Shown: piece by piece, positions 21,001-28,408 of the stretch
Layout: each line of letters begins with the position of its first letter
Position numbering within the stretch: position 1 is the stretch's first letter
DNA from: Bicyclus anynana
Lineage: Eukaryota; Arthropoda; Insecta; Lepidoptera; Nymphalidae
Assembly: GCF_947172395.1 (NCBI RefSeq)
Contig: NC_069086.1
Coordinates: 18,303,572-18,367,571, forward strand
Direction of reading: 5' to 3'
DNA: 64,000 nucleotides
Notes under the pieces: generated by a model
Told to the model about the DNA's origin: nothing
What the model saw: the letters and a program-made list of their open reading frames with translations, nothing else
Database searches by the model: none
Program-made: the position numbers and the translations under genes

Positions 21001-22217
21001 GCAGGTTCACTCCTTCTGTAATACCTCTTTTTATTTCTTCTCTGCTTGCTGGATTTTTTGCCTAAAACAATACTTTAATGAGGGAGAGGAAGTTGAAACT
21101 AGTTTTAACAGAGCCCCTTAACCCTATCCACAATCCCAGACTCTATACAAGAATTTATCTCTCTACCACACAATGAATTGCATAGTGAATCAAAGGATTG
21201 TTAAGATATACATCTCTTGTAAATTGCCTAAGCCCCTGCAATAATTATATTTCTCTTAGATTATCTTTAATAAAAAGTAATGTGCTTTTCCAGATTAAAA
21301 TTTACTTCTATTTTAAACTTCATCCACATCTAATGTAACTAATGCAACTTTGTATTATGACAGTAGGTAAGAGTACTATGTATTGAAATCAACAGGGTAG
21401 AAAATTAATATTACAATTTACAATTACAATATTTTACAATTGTATATTCAATATTCATGAGAGAGAGACGAGAGAGAGAGAGAGACAAATATCTTTAGCA
21501 TTCCATGGATTCGCCGTGCGGGTGCTGGTTCCGTCGCGTCATAGAGAGAAGAAACTCCGAGCAGGGCTTGTGACTACAGGATGTAGGGTTATATAATATA
21601 TAAATAATAAAATCCATATTTATTAACTTACAGGATTCTTCAATAGTGATAAAAATGTCTGTTTGTGCCGCCTCAGCACTGACTCAAATGTGTGAACAGC
21701 GTATGGTGCCCCGCTGCTTTCATTTGTGAGGTAGCTTTCTACTACTGCCGCTAACTCCTTGTAAGGAGTCCATAGGTCCTCTGTTGTTGTCCCTGTGTAA
21801 TAATATAAATTTACATCATACACAAAACCATAAGTTATCATAGAATGCCTTCTCTAGAAATGCATGTTATATATTTAGTTGAACTCAAATAAAAAAGTTC
21901 TGAATAAAAGAAAACAACTTTTAAAAAATTATTCAATCACTACGTCTTATTTAAATAATTTATTTGTCATAAATTATATAAATAAGACTACCTCCAAGAA
22001 CATCTATGTTGTCCTACCTATCAAATTGTTATTACAACTAAGATTAAAAATAAATAAAGTTTTAACTTCCTTTCCATGACACACAATGATTAAAAGGCAA
22101 GTTTCAAGTAATTATTGAGAAGAATTCAGTTTATTTAAGATTAAAACGAGTAACCGCCAAGTGTTAGGTTATAATCAAGTTTGCTATAAATAATCCCTTA
22201 CCTTCGTTGATATCCAT
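1..22217 (-). CDS. Nup205: Nup205, nuclear pore inner-ring scaffold (30 exons visible, 3' end outside window)
   Basis: Nup205 belongs to the Nup192/Nup205 alpha-solenoid family. In the nuclear envelope it joins the Nup93 subcomplex and builds the inner ring of the nuclear pore. Thirty exons on the minus strand join with GT-AG boundaries and matching phase, giving about 1,803 codons; vertebrate NUP205 is about 2,010 aa, so the C-terminus lies beyond base 1. Recognition rests on the N-terminal block (LSLLKNP, then RRPGLARGLLAVFLYYDGRR) and the long exon at 5477-4668 (WRQLTEILFCVAPQDLL, GHDVCRMVALSCLDSL, NQGYLRSLIDSL), which match NUP205 in order as I recall it. No membrane segment or FG repeats are seen, as expected for a scaffold. 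The start is the ATG at 22217, just before a tiny 16-nt first exon. Introns are full of repeats. One exon is tandemly duplicated (6520-6890). The sister protein Nup188 is less likely because the N-terminal block fits Nup205. Confidence 0.93.
195..800. repeat. Degenerate minisatellite of ATTCAAGATTCATG-like units, split by an interspersed repeat
   Basis: Units close to 'gattcaagattcatg' repeat loosely through 195-385 and again through 595-800, inside the Nup205 intron between exons 29 and 30. Between them, about 395-585 is a copy of an unrelated interspersed repeat in minus orientation (ending near 'ggcggcgtcagctagtt'). The array is too diverged to be a recent expansion. Confidence 0.75.
395..585 (-). 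repeat. Interspersed 'gctagctgacgccg' family copy
   Basis: It reads, on the minus strand, as the same repeat found at 11958-12105, with the shared stretches 'ttcctacgagaaagggaacc', 'aatctttcagtgttagatag' and 'gaactactagtccgatttg'. It lies inside the minisatellite at 195-800. No coding potential is seen. Confidence 0.65.
1130..1650. other. Nup205 intron 28, AT-rich filler
   Basis: The only structure here is a short direct repeat of 'aattgggggtc' and 'aggggtccacga' at about 1190-1260. The rest (1260-1560) is AT-rich with no open frame and no recognisable element. Confidence 0.5.
2085..2335 (+). repeat. Unclassified interspersed repeat, copy 1
   Basis: The stretch 'actaaactagaagtttttg ... ggagctctttaaccgatgaa ... 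gcattagatcgttgat' reappears at 36170-36405, and a shorter part at 22495-22590. No terminal repeats or coding region are visible, so the class is unknown. Confidence 0.55.
2325..2460 (+). repeat. Interspersed repeat ending 'gactacagggtgtagggtt'
   Basis: It shares a mosaic of identical blocks with 21455-21595: 'gagagacgaatatctt', 'agcattcca', 'ccgtgc..gtgctgg', 'ccgagcag' and 'tgtgactacagg.tgtagggtta'. Both copies lie in Nup205 introns. The class is unknown. Confidence 0.55.
2613..2900 (+). repeat. tRNA-headed SINE (family D)
   Basis: The head has RNA polymerase III boxes, 'gtggcgcagtgggtag' (A box) and 'gggttcgattcccac' (B box). A body follows with 'gggtgttttccaatgtctg', then an AT-rich tail ending 'gtatatttatttattatta'. 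The element ends about 20 bp from Nup205 exon 27, near that intron's 5' splice site. It is not a functional tRNA gene: the anticodon arm does not fold and the sequence continues into a SINE body. Confidence 0.7.
3171..3250. repeat. Perfect 20-bp hairpin plus a second hairpin
   Basis: From 3172 to 3213 the arm 'gaaaattcttgattctggta' is followed, after a 2-bp spacer, by its exact reverse complement. Just after it (about 3224-3250) 'aagttgatt' and 'aatcaactt' form another small stem. It lies in the Nup205 intron between exons 26 and 27. Confidence 0.85.
3509..8985 (-). CDS. Nup205: Nup205 exons 18-26 (includes the 810-nt exon and the duplicated exon)
   Basis: Exons: 8985-8799, 8687-8510, 7650-7538, 7190-7046, 6889-6743 (the functional copy of a duplicated exon), 6475-6340, 5936-5824, 5477-4668 and 3732-3509. 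The 810-nt exon encodes roughly residues 1213-1482 and gives the clearest family match. Its interior (about 5380-4880) is much less GC-rich than its two ends. The exon at 6889-6743 is 147 nt, phase 0 to phase 0, and has a good acceptor next to TTTGTCGTCAG; the two downstream copies lack that acceptor. The 3732-3509 exon encodes YVYESKLALLIKIA, a block also typical of the family. Confidence 0.87.
3880..4145. repeat. TAGGGTAGGGG-type tandem array
   Basis: About 260 bp of imperfect units of 'gggtagggta' and 'taggggtagg' on the plus strand, in Nup205 intron 25. It is preceded at 3795-3815 by 'gaacggctggaccgatta', a piece of an interspersed repeat. Similar arrays sit in the same kind of context at 22978-23105 and, very short, near 49205-49250. 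Confidence 0.85.
4150..4665. other. Nup205 intron 25, AT-rich, nothing recognised
   Basis: Downstream of the array the intron is AT-rich with no repeat unit, inverted repeat or coding signal that I can name, up to the donor site at 4666-4667. Confidence 0.4.
5555..5815. repeat. Intron repeat with 'cgatatatcgtgg' palindromes
   Basis: It carries 'cacgacatatctcgagacaa', 'attggtcgtcaatac' and 'cacgatatatcgtgg', followed by 'ctacgcctac'. Similar pieces occur at 7222-7390, 13335-13478 and 52805-52870. I infer one dispersed, probably non-autonomous element family; its ends are uncertain. Confidence 0.4.
5940..6335. other. Nup205 intron 23, no recognised element
   Basis: This 400-bp intron shows mixed composition. 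No tandem repeat, SINE box or conserved frame is visible. Confidence 0.35.
6520..6890 (-). repeat. 155-bp tandem duplication of a Nup205 exon with its donor site
   Basis: The landmark 'gatgagatcgtcgcc' occurs at 6554, 6709 and 6864, exactly 155 bp apart. Each unit includes most of the 147-nt exon (6889-6743) and a donor-like CAG/GTACTC. Only the first copy in transcript order (6889) has an acceptor. The next copy begins 'ctcaccgtcactgtac' instead, and the third is truncated at about 6520. Since 155 is not a multiple of three, reading through the copies would shift the frame. Confidence 0.9.
7222..7390. repeat. Inverted-repeat element in Nup205 intron 20
   Basis: The arm 'acgagattattgtctacg' + 'tttgtcttac' (from 7223) is mirrored by 'gtaagacaaacacaatc' + 'atctcgt' ending near 7315. 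An inner stem 'ctttctttc / gaaagaaa' is also present. A following segment, 'aaattttcgatatattggtc ... aggcctacgg', is shared with 13335-13478. Confidence 0.6.
7660..8505. other. Nup205 intron 19, unassigned
   Basis: Contains 'gtcgtaatcggcgacgtcgtt' and a run with 'ctaagcgtgacg' repeated near 8037-8070. No recognisable transposon ends, tRNA boxes or long coding frame are seen. Confidence 0.35.
9035..9740. other. Nup205 intron 17, unassigned
   Basis: No SINE head, terminal inverted repeat or protein-like frame is recognised. An open frame on the minus strand near 9744-9472 crosses into the exon and looks like chance. Confidence 0.35.
9745..14647 (-). CDS. Nup205: Nup205 exons 9-17 (solenoid middle)
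   Basis: Exons: 14647-14511, 14202-14020, 13909-13718, 13603-13486, 13289-13175, 12728-12559, 11926-11723, 10455-10237 and 9880-9745. They encode helical repeats such as EEYYQRRIHSLITDFIVLMH, RDPLQLRRDYWLACDASAHN and EKWQ/ILSISFRLFARWLEQYEP. The last of these spans the exon 15/16 junction and fits the conserved KWE...YEP motif of the family. For exon 16 I chose the acceptor at 10456-10457 rather than an AG 14 nt further in, because only this choice keeps the frame. Codons are strongly G/C-ending. Confidence 0.87.
10462..10793 (-). mobile_element. SINE family A copy, full length with 12-bp target site duplication
   Basis: Read on the minus strand it starts 'gccgtgatagcctagtggata', carries 'gggtgtgggttcgaatcctg', 'gcatgcacctccaacttttc' and 'cggtgaaggaaaacatcgtg', and ends 'gccgaaatgggttgataa'. 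It is flanked by 'atattaaacata' at 10462-10473 and 10782-10793. It sits directly upstream, in transcript sense, of the acceptor of Nup205 exon 16. Confidence 0.9.
10840..10985. repeat. Short internal repeats of 'gactcg/ggctcgg'
   Basis: The stretch has several variants of 'aaagactcgaaccctttag', 'aaaaagactcgactcg' and 'aaaggctcggcccttttta'. They look like a degenerate repeat within Nup205 intron 15. No element family is recognised. Confidence 0.4.
11158..11460. repeat. Three tandem copies of a ~105-bp unit
   Basis: Units start near 11158, 11263 and 11368 with 'aaaaagccgccatt'-like text. Each contains 'attcctgcaccgatttcgtt', 'aaaattgatatttgggcatt' and 'gaatggtgaaaacagattc'. Divergence between copies is roughly 10-20% by eye. 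They lie in Nup205 intron 15. Confidence 0.85.
11958..12110 (+). repeat. Interspersed 'actagctgacgccgcg' family copy
   Basis: It begins 'actagctgacgccgcgcggt' and holds 'gtggttcccgttcccgtagg', 'ggctatctaacactggaaga' and 'tttttcaaatcggactagta'. The same family is at 395-585 (-), 22725-23160 and 25890-26070. Confidence 0.7.
12155..12365 (-). repeat. SINE family B, diverged copy
   Basis: Minus-strand text matches the element at 58030-58345: 'ggctagttaccatcctaccgg', 'gcgttccgatgcgatgccg' and the tail 'attgcagtcaaggactaatt'. The tRNA-like head is missing or unrecognisable. It is in Nup205 intron 14. Confidence 0.55.
12735..13170. other. Nup205 intron 13, unassigned
   Basis: No repeat family, hairpin or coding signal is recognised in this intron. 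Confidence 0.35.
13335..13478. repeat. Intron repeat 'cacgagatatctcgtgg ... aggcctacgg'
   Basis: It contains the palindrome 'cacgagatatctcgtg' and 'attggtcaatagta', followed by 'caggcctacggtagcc'. It resembles 7222-7390 and 5555-5815. It ends a few bases from the donor of Nup205 exon 12. Confidence 0.45.
14650..15400. other. Nup205 intron 8, first half, unassigned
   Basis: Mixed-composition sequence. Around 15060-15190 there is a GC-richer stretch with 'gcgacgacgcaacgc'-like text at both ends. No element class is recognised. Confidence 0.35.
15415..15640 (+). repeat. Interspersed repeat with 'acctcgtccccctcaaaaaa'
   Basis: It matches 34115-34325 in the opposite orientation. Shared blocks include 'cgacagactttttgttggtg', 'gtgtatggacacagaatata' and 'gcgatgtgtttgtta'. 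There are no clear terminal repeats and the class is unknown. Confidence 0.65.
15694..22217 (-). CDS. Nup205: Nup205 exons 1-8 (N-terminal region)
   Basis: Exons in transcript order: 22217-22202 (ATG, MDINE), 21792-21632, 21061-20941, 20188-20011, 18612-18412, 18329-18248, 17212-17109 and 15973-15694. Phases chain without a break, for example exon 1 ends after one base of a Gly codon that exon 2 completes. The encoded text runs from MDINEGTTTEDLWTPY through LVDEAIIISDMYNANEFACLELLHTAQRQ to the glutamine-rich loop PPSQPNQMQEDN in exon 8. Except for exon 5, these exons are moderate in GC, unlike the extremely GC-rich exons downstream. Boundaries were placed by eye from consensus sites; none looks ambiguous. 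Confidence 0.88.
15980..16575. other. Nup205 intron 7, first part, unassigned
   Basis: AT-rich, with no recognised repeat before the SINE at 16578. Confidence 0.35.
16578..16927 (+). mobile_element. SINE family A copy with 10-bp target site duplication and GAT tail
   Basis: The head 'gtgatagcccagtggatatg' (A box) and 'gggttcgaatcc' (B box) resemble a tRNA promoter. The body carries 'ggtgaaggaaaacatcgtga', and the end is 'tgataatgatgatgatg'. The flanking direct repeat 'acttaaacat' lies at 16578-16587 and 16918-16927. This copy defines the full-length family in this window. Confidence 0.9.
17316..17690 (+). repeat. tRNA-headed SINE (family C)
   Basis: The head has 'tggtcccgtggttagctggt' and 'agggttcgaatcccgggtca' (B box). 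A GC-rich body follows with 'cctgcgcctgatctctcacc' and the tail 'gccgtgaccgaaaaaaaaaa'. It lies in Nup205 intron 6. It is not a tRNA gene because the arms do not pair and the element extends for over 350 bp. Confidence 0.7.
17700..18240. other. Nup205 intron 6, second part, AT-rich
   Basis: No element is recognised. 'aattaatattgtttatattaaattt' style text at about 18083-18110 recurs near 18353-18380 in the next intron, with 'gagtcaactacccc' after it, so a short local duplication is likely. Confidence 0.45.
18640..19215. other. Nup205 intron 4, first part, unassigned
   Basis: 'tatacaggatgctcgggagtat' at 18640 and 'aatactcccgagcaacctgtat' at 19008 form an inverted repeat about 390 bp across, so the stretch may be one non-autonomous DNA element with short terminal inverted repeats. 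No coding region is seen inside. Confidence 0.5.
19222..19314. repeat. 93-bp foldback
   Basis: The arm 'attatgaatattatttaa' (19222) is the reverse complement of 'ttaaataatattcataat' (19297). Inside, 'aaggtacataccac' faces 'gtggtatgtaccc'. A DNA of this shape would form a long hairpin and may be a small MITE. Confidence 0.8.
19357..19690 (+). repeat. Interspersed 'actagcggatgcccacgact' family copy
   Basis: It carries 'tttttcacaaatcccgcggg', 'aaccatggatttttccgaga' and 'aatttcagccaaatcgcc'. The same family is at 42834-43195 and 63358-63575. A (TAG)n run at 19448-19467 lies inside. Confidence 0.75.
19700..20005. other. Nup205 intron 4, AT-rich stretch next to exon 4
   Basis: Low-complexity '(a/t)ttatattta' runs fill 19915-20000. 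Nothing else is recognised. Confidence 0.5.
20500..20925 (+). repeat. Probable retroelement 3' end with AATAAA and T/C-rich tail
   Basis: The stretch ends 'cactaataaagctttttttttcttt' split by an AATAAA, then a short (tttc)n run, and carries 'ggcggcatctggtcaacggt' and 'gagttggatccgtttactgg'. It looks like the 3' end of a non-autonomous retroelement in plus orientation within Nup205 intron 3. No second copy is in the window. Confidence 0.35.
21065..21454. other. Nup205 intron 2, unassigned part
   Basis: No recognised repeat up to the GA-rich run at 21461. Confidence 0.35.
21455..21600 (+). repeat. GA-rich run plus copy of the 2325-2460 repeat
   Basis: A (GA)n run at 21461-21485 precedes 'acaaatatctttagcattcca' and 'gtgactacaggatgtagggt', which match 2325-2460. 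Confidence 0.55.
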
Positions 22218-22724
22218 CGTCAAATTGTAAACGTAACTACAAACTATTCGTAACTACTAACTATCATTGATCTCAATATTTATCAGCACAAACAAACGAA
22301 AATAAACTGAATATTTTGAATGCCTTTAGCGTTACCGATTTGCCGACTTTAAAACTGACACTGACAAGTGACAATTGACACATTTTTGACATAAAATGCC
22401 AAAAGCAAAAGTCTCATTACTCATCCAGTGAACAGAGAAAGGAGTGCTGTTTAAGTCTCAGACGAATTATATAGGGACATGTCACGCTAAACGTTACCCC
22501 TCTGTCAAAGATCAAGAATTAACGATCTAACGCGTTTACTATACTACAAGTTTTTGGCCGTTTTTTATGCCATTTAACTACATTGATTATTAAATAATTT
22601 ATTTTGATAAGGATTTATGCTACTATCACAAGAATATTATGGAGATAAGTTGCCCTTTATAGTGTATTAATTAGTTAAATAGTTTCGGAGATAATACACT
22701 AAAAGACACAGAAATTCCGCTACA

Positions 22725-23160
22725 TGACACCCCGCGCTTTTAATTACGTAGTTCCCGTTCCCGTGTGAATATGGGGATCAAACATAGCCTATGACACTCG
22801 CAAGTAACGTAGCTTTCTATTAGTAAAACAATTTTCCAAATCGGTCCAGTAGATTCAAAGATTACCTCCGACAACCACACAAACTTTACCTCATTATAAT
22901 TTTAGCATAGAAGTCTCTATTTCCCTCTGTCATCGCACCACGCTCATAGGGCTGGACCGATTTTGCTAAGGATAGGTGTAAGGTAGGGAAGGTATTGGGT
23001 AGGGTAGGGTAGGGTAGGGTACGGGTAGGGTACGGGTAGGGTAGGGGTAGAGGTAGGGTAGGGTTAGGGTAGGTAGGAATAGGGTGGGATAGGGTAGGGG
23101 TAGTTGAAAGTTTACATCGAGTTTCACGCGGACGAAGTCGCGGGCGTCCGCTAGTAATTT
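22725..23160 (+). repeat. Interspersed repeat carrying an internal TAGGG-like array
   Basis: It starts 'acaccccgcgcttttaatta' with 'cctatgacactcgcaagtaa' and 'aaatcggtccagtagattca'. The array 'gggtagggta' runs at 22978-23105. It ends with 'cacgcggacgaagtcgcggg' and 'cgtccgctagt', so the two flanks are pieces of two related repeats in opposite orientation. Confidence 0.7.
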
Positions 23161-24149
23161 TGTAAAACACAAAAGATACTATATTTTCTAACTTCTAATA
23201 TATAGAAGATAGATATATGGTGTCGCGGACTTTTTTGTAGAACTTTTACTTTATTGTCTATGTTTAATTTGTAGACAATGGACATGGAGCGAGACCTTCG
23301 TTAGGAATATTAGTGTTCTGTGAGCGAAACAAAAATAATTTTTATCTTATTAATGCGGGTTCCAATACCAAAAATTCTGAAAATTATTTTTTAAACAGCA
23401 ATTTGTATCTTCTATCCGTAAAAATACTATAGCCCTGCTTATAAATTCTAAGTAAGGCCCATTTTGGGACATATCCATAACCTCTTTAAAATATTAGTAC
23501 ATAAAAAGATAAATTGGTGCTTTTGAAATGATGCTTCAGCCCAAAGGCCTTATATGCTTCAGCCCAACATTTTTGAAAAGCAACAATTTATCTTATCTAT
23601 ACTATCTACCAAGCTATTAATAGTTCGTACTACTTTATAATAGTCAACAACTTTAGGTTTTTTACACAACAATAATACTACTCAAAAAGTTTCTTTTAAG
23701 CGACACTTTTCATAATCGCGTATTTTCATAGTCAAGCTACAGTTTTTTATTAGTAATACTCTGAGTTACAGATAGAAGGATAGACGGACATGGTCCTGGG
23801 TATCTTCAAGTCAGAGTGAATCTTCTAGGTATCTTCTAGGCAATCGTGTTCTACCAAAGGCTGCCTCATAGCTTACCATCTAGCGTACAGCTAAGCGGTG
23901 CTTGCTTATACATAATAAAAAAAAACAAAACTATAAGGGTTTTTATTGACTACGGAACCCTGAATATAAGTGAAACATTATCTGTTCGATAAATAACAGG
24001 ATATAGAATAAATAAAATATTTGTTTATCAAAGGAAGTTTTATTTCATGACAATTTTCGTAAATAATGCTTTAGTAAAATGTTGAGCACCCCTGAGTCAA
24101 ATGTTTTTGTTAATTTACATTGTTTAAAATGCCTACTCGATTTGACTAT

Positions 24150-24223
24150 AGTTCGGACTAGTCCGTACGAACGATTTTTGGGCGGCAAATCCAAAAATTG
24201 TTCGTACTGGACTAGTCCGAACT
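24150..24223. repeat. 74-bp near-perfect foldback
   Basis: 'agttcggactagtccgtacg' plus 'aacgatttttgg' is followed by 9 bases and then the reverse complement 'ccaaaaattgttcgtactgg' plus 'actagtccgaact', with one indel and one mismatch. An outer pair 'atgcct/aggcat' also matches. Confidence 0.85.
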
Positions 24224-24544
24224 AGGCATAAAGTATTAGGATTATTTCAAGATATTTATTTATGTATATGGTCTTAAAAATATACAAGTACCAAAATCTA
24301 AGTGTCTTCATAGATAGATTATTTACATCTGTTTACAGAAATAAAACTAATAAAATTTTAACATTACATAAAAATATTATTAGTCATAGGAAAATGTGAG
24401 GATGCAAGAAAAATACAAGGAAACATTTAGAAATGTTTAATTCACTTCACTGTGACAAGAGAACAACAAGATTCAATAAGTTCACAACAATAAATTACTT
24501 AAAAAAATATCTCCTAAAGATTGTAAGCATTAATAAAATTGATT

Positions 24545-27500
24545 TCAAAGAGATTGTTCAATTGTGTACAAGTATTCCATGCATTTATTTCTATAAAATG
24601 TGTTATTATAGAACACAATATTATTGAAAAATACTCCATCATTTATTGCCTGCACAGGCAGGTTGTTCAAAACATCTTTTGACTTGTCACATCGAACTTT
24701 ATCACATTCAATGTCTATGATATCTAGAAAATTTAACATAGATTCTCCTTGAAAATTGCTTAATATTATGCTACCGCATGACGCAAATCCAGTCTTTTCA
24801 AAACACATATTAGAAAGAATATATAAAATACTTACATTAAAATGAGTAAGTGTGTTAAATTTTTTTAAAATTAGAGTCTCTCCTTTGCATAGTGCTTTTA
24901 ACATACTTAGCAAAGTCTTGAAGCAATTTTTCTCATAAACATTATAACTGTCTTTGTATTGATACTCGGGCAGCATAAGAATCTTTGAGATACTTTCTGT
25001 GTCACTTACATTATGTTGCGCTCTAGATTGTTTATAGAGAATTATCTCCTTGAATTCTTCCTCTGCTAATATTTGCTGGTATAGCTTGAAAATTGGTACA
25101 AATATAAATTTAGAACTGTTCACCTTTTGTAAAGGGAGTCCACAAGTAAAAACAATATCTAGCTTTAAATTATCGTTTTTAAACATCCACCTGATGGGCT
25201 CATTTATCAAAATGAGAGGATTAGACAGTAGTTCGGCTTGTAAAAATCCATTCAGATTTTTTAGTTTTTCTTTTAATGACATTTTGGAATACAACTGCCT
25301 TTCTGTGTAGGACCCGCGGTGATATCGAGGATTAGTATTTATTTTGTTCTCCTCGTGGAGAGCACCTTTTAGAATTTCCTGTTCAAATTCAATAGGTTTC
25401 AAATCATATTTCCATAAGAATTCTGATGCTACCAGACCACGAATTTTCTTTATATCTCTGTGTAACGCTATGTTTTTCTGCATCAAATAAGCTTGGAGAT
25501 TATTGTTTATTACTTGACATTGAATTGAGCAAAAGTAATAAGCACACTCCTCAACTTGCTTCAAAAAGGATTCAGGGATTGCTTCTAAAGGAAACAAAGC
25601 TGTTTTTGAATAAAGTTCTGTTCCATATGTGGTCTTGAGAGTAGATAAATATATATTCAAGTTAATATTATCTTTGTATCTAAGACATACTGCATAGACT
25701 TCAGAGTTACCCTGACGAGATGTAACAGGTTTATAAAGGTTCACTTCTTGGAACATGTGATTGATGAGGTACAGCAAGCTAACTGTAGAGTGTTCAAATA
25801 TTGTAAAGAGCTTAAATATTAAAGTTCCTCCTGCAAAAGAAAATAGAATATTTTATATCTACATGACAAACAACATATTTACACTAACTAGCCGACTCCC
25901 CATGGGTTCACTAGTATACTTCTTGTTCCTATGAGAATATGGGGATTAAATATAGCATATGACACTCACAAATAATGTAGCTTTCTAGTAGTAAAAGAAT
26001 TTTCCAACAGATAGATAAAGAGATTATCCCAACAATATGACAATATGACAAACTTTACCTCTCTATAATAATAGAATAGATGAAGTGGTAATTAAACAAA
26101 TTTAACCTTATGAATCCTTGTGCATTTGGCATTTTTCTACAATAGCCTCTGATATATAAATAAGTTGAAAAAGAAAAATATTTACATAAATTACTACTAC
26201 TACTACTTTGGACACTTAATGGATCATAACACTATGAATAATAAATTATTATATAACTGAAAAGTATTAGATGAAATGGAATATTGATTCAATACAAATT
26301 AGTTCAGTAACTCTGTTTTTTATGTCAATTTAGACCAAGAATAAAAAATGAAATAAATTATTTATGACACTTATGTTTCTCTATAGATCAATAACTGTCT
26401 GCCCCAGCTTGACTGAAGTATGTTGAGGATCCAATATTATTAAGTTGCTTCTAAATAGTTTATTTACCTGGACTCAGAGTCTGTAGTGCAGTTACGATTT
26501 CACAATAATGCAAGGGAGAAGTGACCTCTTCCTGAGCATCCGGCCTCTGCAGGCAGTCAATAGACCCATCAGCTGTGACAAGCATTACCTGTCAAATATC
26601 ATATTGAAATTAAATTAAATTCAAATGCAACAACAAACAGAATACAATTAATATCAAAGTTCCGCTATTTTCCATGAAAACTTAACAATATAGGTGATGT
26701 GATGAGGCTCTGTTGATGTGCACACTTCAAACTCTGAACGTCATAATTGAGAAAATCAACATAATTTTCTTCTACTCTAGAGTAAACTCACAAGGATTGC
26801 AAATGTTTATACTATTTAGGTACATAGAATTAAGTTCTAAATTTATTATAATATTATAATATAGGATTAAGCTAGTGAATTAGATTGTTCATGTAAAGCT
26901 AGTTTTTAGTTAAAATAATAAATAAATAAATGTCATAAATGTATTGGATACCTTTCCCAAGCCTTTGGCTTTGTTGATGATAGCTTGTGAATTCTCCCAA
27001 TCCATCAAGTTTCCTGTATTGTCAACTCCAAAATGCCAGTTATCTAATGTGTGGTACATGAAACGATCATCACTGATCATGTTTGATGGTGAGTTTCCTT
27101 CATAATATGGATTCAGAGTGTTAGCTACCCATTTCCACTGTAATTTTAATTGTTTTTAATCAATAATAATCATGTAATCAAATTTTGTTTGCCCATGAGG
27201 CCTACTTCTACTAGATTTTAATAACAGAATATATATCTATAATATAAACTATCTCAATCTGAGAGGAGAGTCATGCTCAATAGTAAGCTGAATATGGCTT
27301 GTTAATGATGATAATTCAATTCAATTCAATTTTTGATTTTGTGGCTTGCTGCTGTACCAACTGGGTACAATTTACAATGATGATAAATAGTGATGTATTT
27401 ACAGTAATTATATTAAAATAATTTAACTTATTTTATTTATTTCATAGAACACTAACTAAAGAATGATTTATTAAAAATGTATTTCGTCGTTATCAACCCA

Positions 27501-28408
27501 TATACTGCTTACTGCTGAGCTCGAGTCTCTTCTCAGAATGAGAGGGGTTAGGCCAATAGTCCACCATGCTGGCCCAATGCGGATTGGCAGACTTCACACA
27601 CACAGAGAATTAAGAAATTTTCTGGTGTGCAGGTTTCCTCACGATGTTTTCCTTCACCGTTTGAGACACCTGATATTTAATTTTTAAAACTACCTGTATT
27701 TACTTGACAAATAATATACCCTCTTATACAAATATGGTTATATTTTTTAATTTAAAATTGATGGGGTACTTTTATCCTGGTAAAGATTTGTTTTTCATGA
27801 CAAGGAGTGTGGTGATTTGTGTGATGTGAACGCTTACATCATGGACAGTTTAGAAGTATCACACTTCAGAGTGGGCGTCTAAGGGGTTGTAATAAAATTG
27901 TTTCATAAACAATTAAATTTACCTGCATATCCCTATGATTTAATTTCAAATAATGATTCAAAGAGGTGATGAAAGCTCCAGGTGCTTCACAGAGGTGCAG
28001 TGTGACTATTTTTTTCAATTCGCTGGCTTCTTTTGGCACGATACTGTATGTGCAAGCGCATTCGTAGAATTTAGTCCACGCTTGGGTCAGAAACTCAGGG
28101 TTGATTAAGCACCTAACCTTCCAGCCGACTTCCCCCGCCGGGTTGCGTCGCCGAGTGTGGCTGCTCCACTCCTCGATACTGAAGTCGTTCAACTGACTCT
28201 TGTGAAAATTAAGTCTCGTTTTCAACGAATCCAAAGCTTTAACTTTCCACGGCGGTGCGGAAAACCAGGAGTCCCGGTCTGGCAGTTTCCATTCACTGTT
28301 ATATCGGAATTGATACTTCTTATTGAACAAATCGTTTAGTTCGTCATCGAATTCATCATTTCTCAGGAACTTCTGACGAGAAAACATTGCTTCTTTTTTG
28401 TGAAACAT
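24545..28408 (-). CDS. Cmtr2: CMTR2, cap-specific mRNA 2'-O-methyltransferase 2 (adrift orthologue)
   Basis: The enzyme methylates the 2'-O of the second transcribed nucleotide of mRNA, turning cap1 into cap2 with S-adenosylmethionine. Exons: 28408-27923, 27137-26952, 26588-26468 and 25830-24545, all in phase, coding 692 aa (human about 770, Drosophila adrift about 700). The Rossmann-type RrmJ/FtsJ domain shows the SAM-binding loop LHLCEAPGAF (residues 137-146), then WVANTLNPYYEGN, DNWHFGVDNTGN, VTADGS (D231) and GGTLIFKLFTIFEH (K271). With K113 in WTKFYECA these would form the K-D-K catalytic triad, and their spacing agrees with human CMTR2. The C-terminal half (roughly 300-692) is the degenerate second methyltransferase-like domain. 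The start is the first ATG; a second lies seven codons later. It is head to head with RBM45, 939 bp apart. Confidence 0.95.
25890..26070 (+). repeat. Interspersed 'actagccgactcccc' family copy in CMTR2 intron 3
   Basis: Blocks 'gaatatggggattaaatata', 'atgacactcacaaataatgt' and 'agctttctagtagtaaaaga' match 22740-22850. Confidence 0.6.
27480..27700 (-). repeat. SINE family A copy, head missing, in CMTR2 intron 1
   Basis: It has the tail and body of the family ('gctgagctcgagtctcttct', 'caatgcggattggcagactt', 'tcacgatgttttccttcacc') but stops near 27690, before the tRNA-like head. It is therefore 5'-truncated. Confidence 0.75.

Larger units (their letters stand above)
22218..24544. other. Intergenic region upstream of Nup205 and downstream of CMTR2
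   Basis: The Nup205 promoter should lie within the first few hundred bases after 22217; no TATA box is obvious. 22495-22590 is a fragment of the repeat at 36170. 22725-23160 is an interspersed repeat with a TAGGG array. 24150-24223 is a foldback. A minus-strand AATAAA at 24260-24255 is a candidate CMTR2 polyadenylation signal about 285 nt past its stop. Confidence 0.5.
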
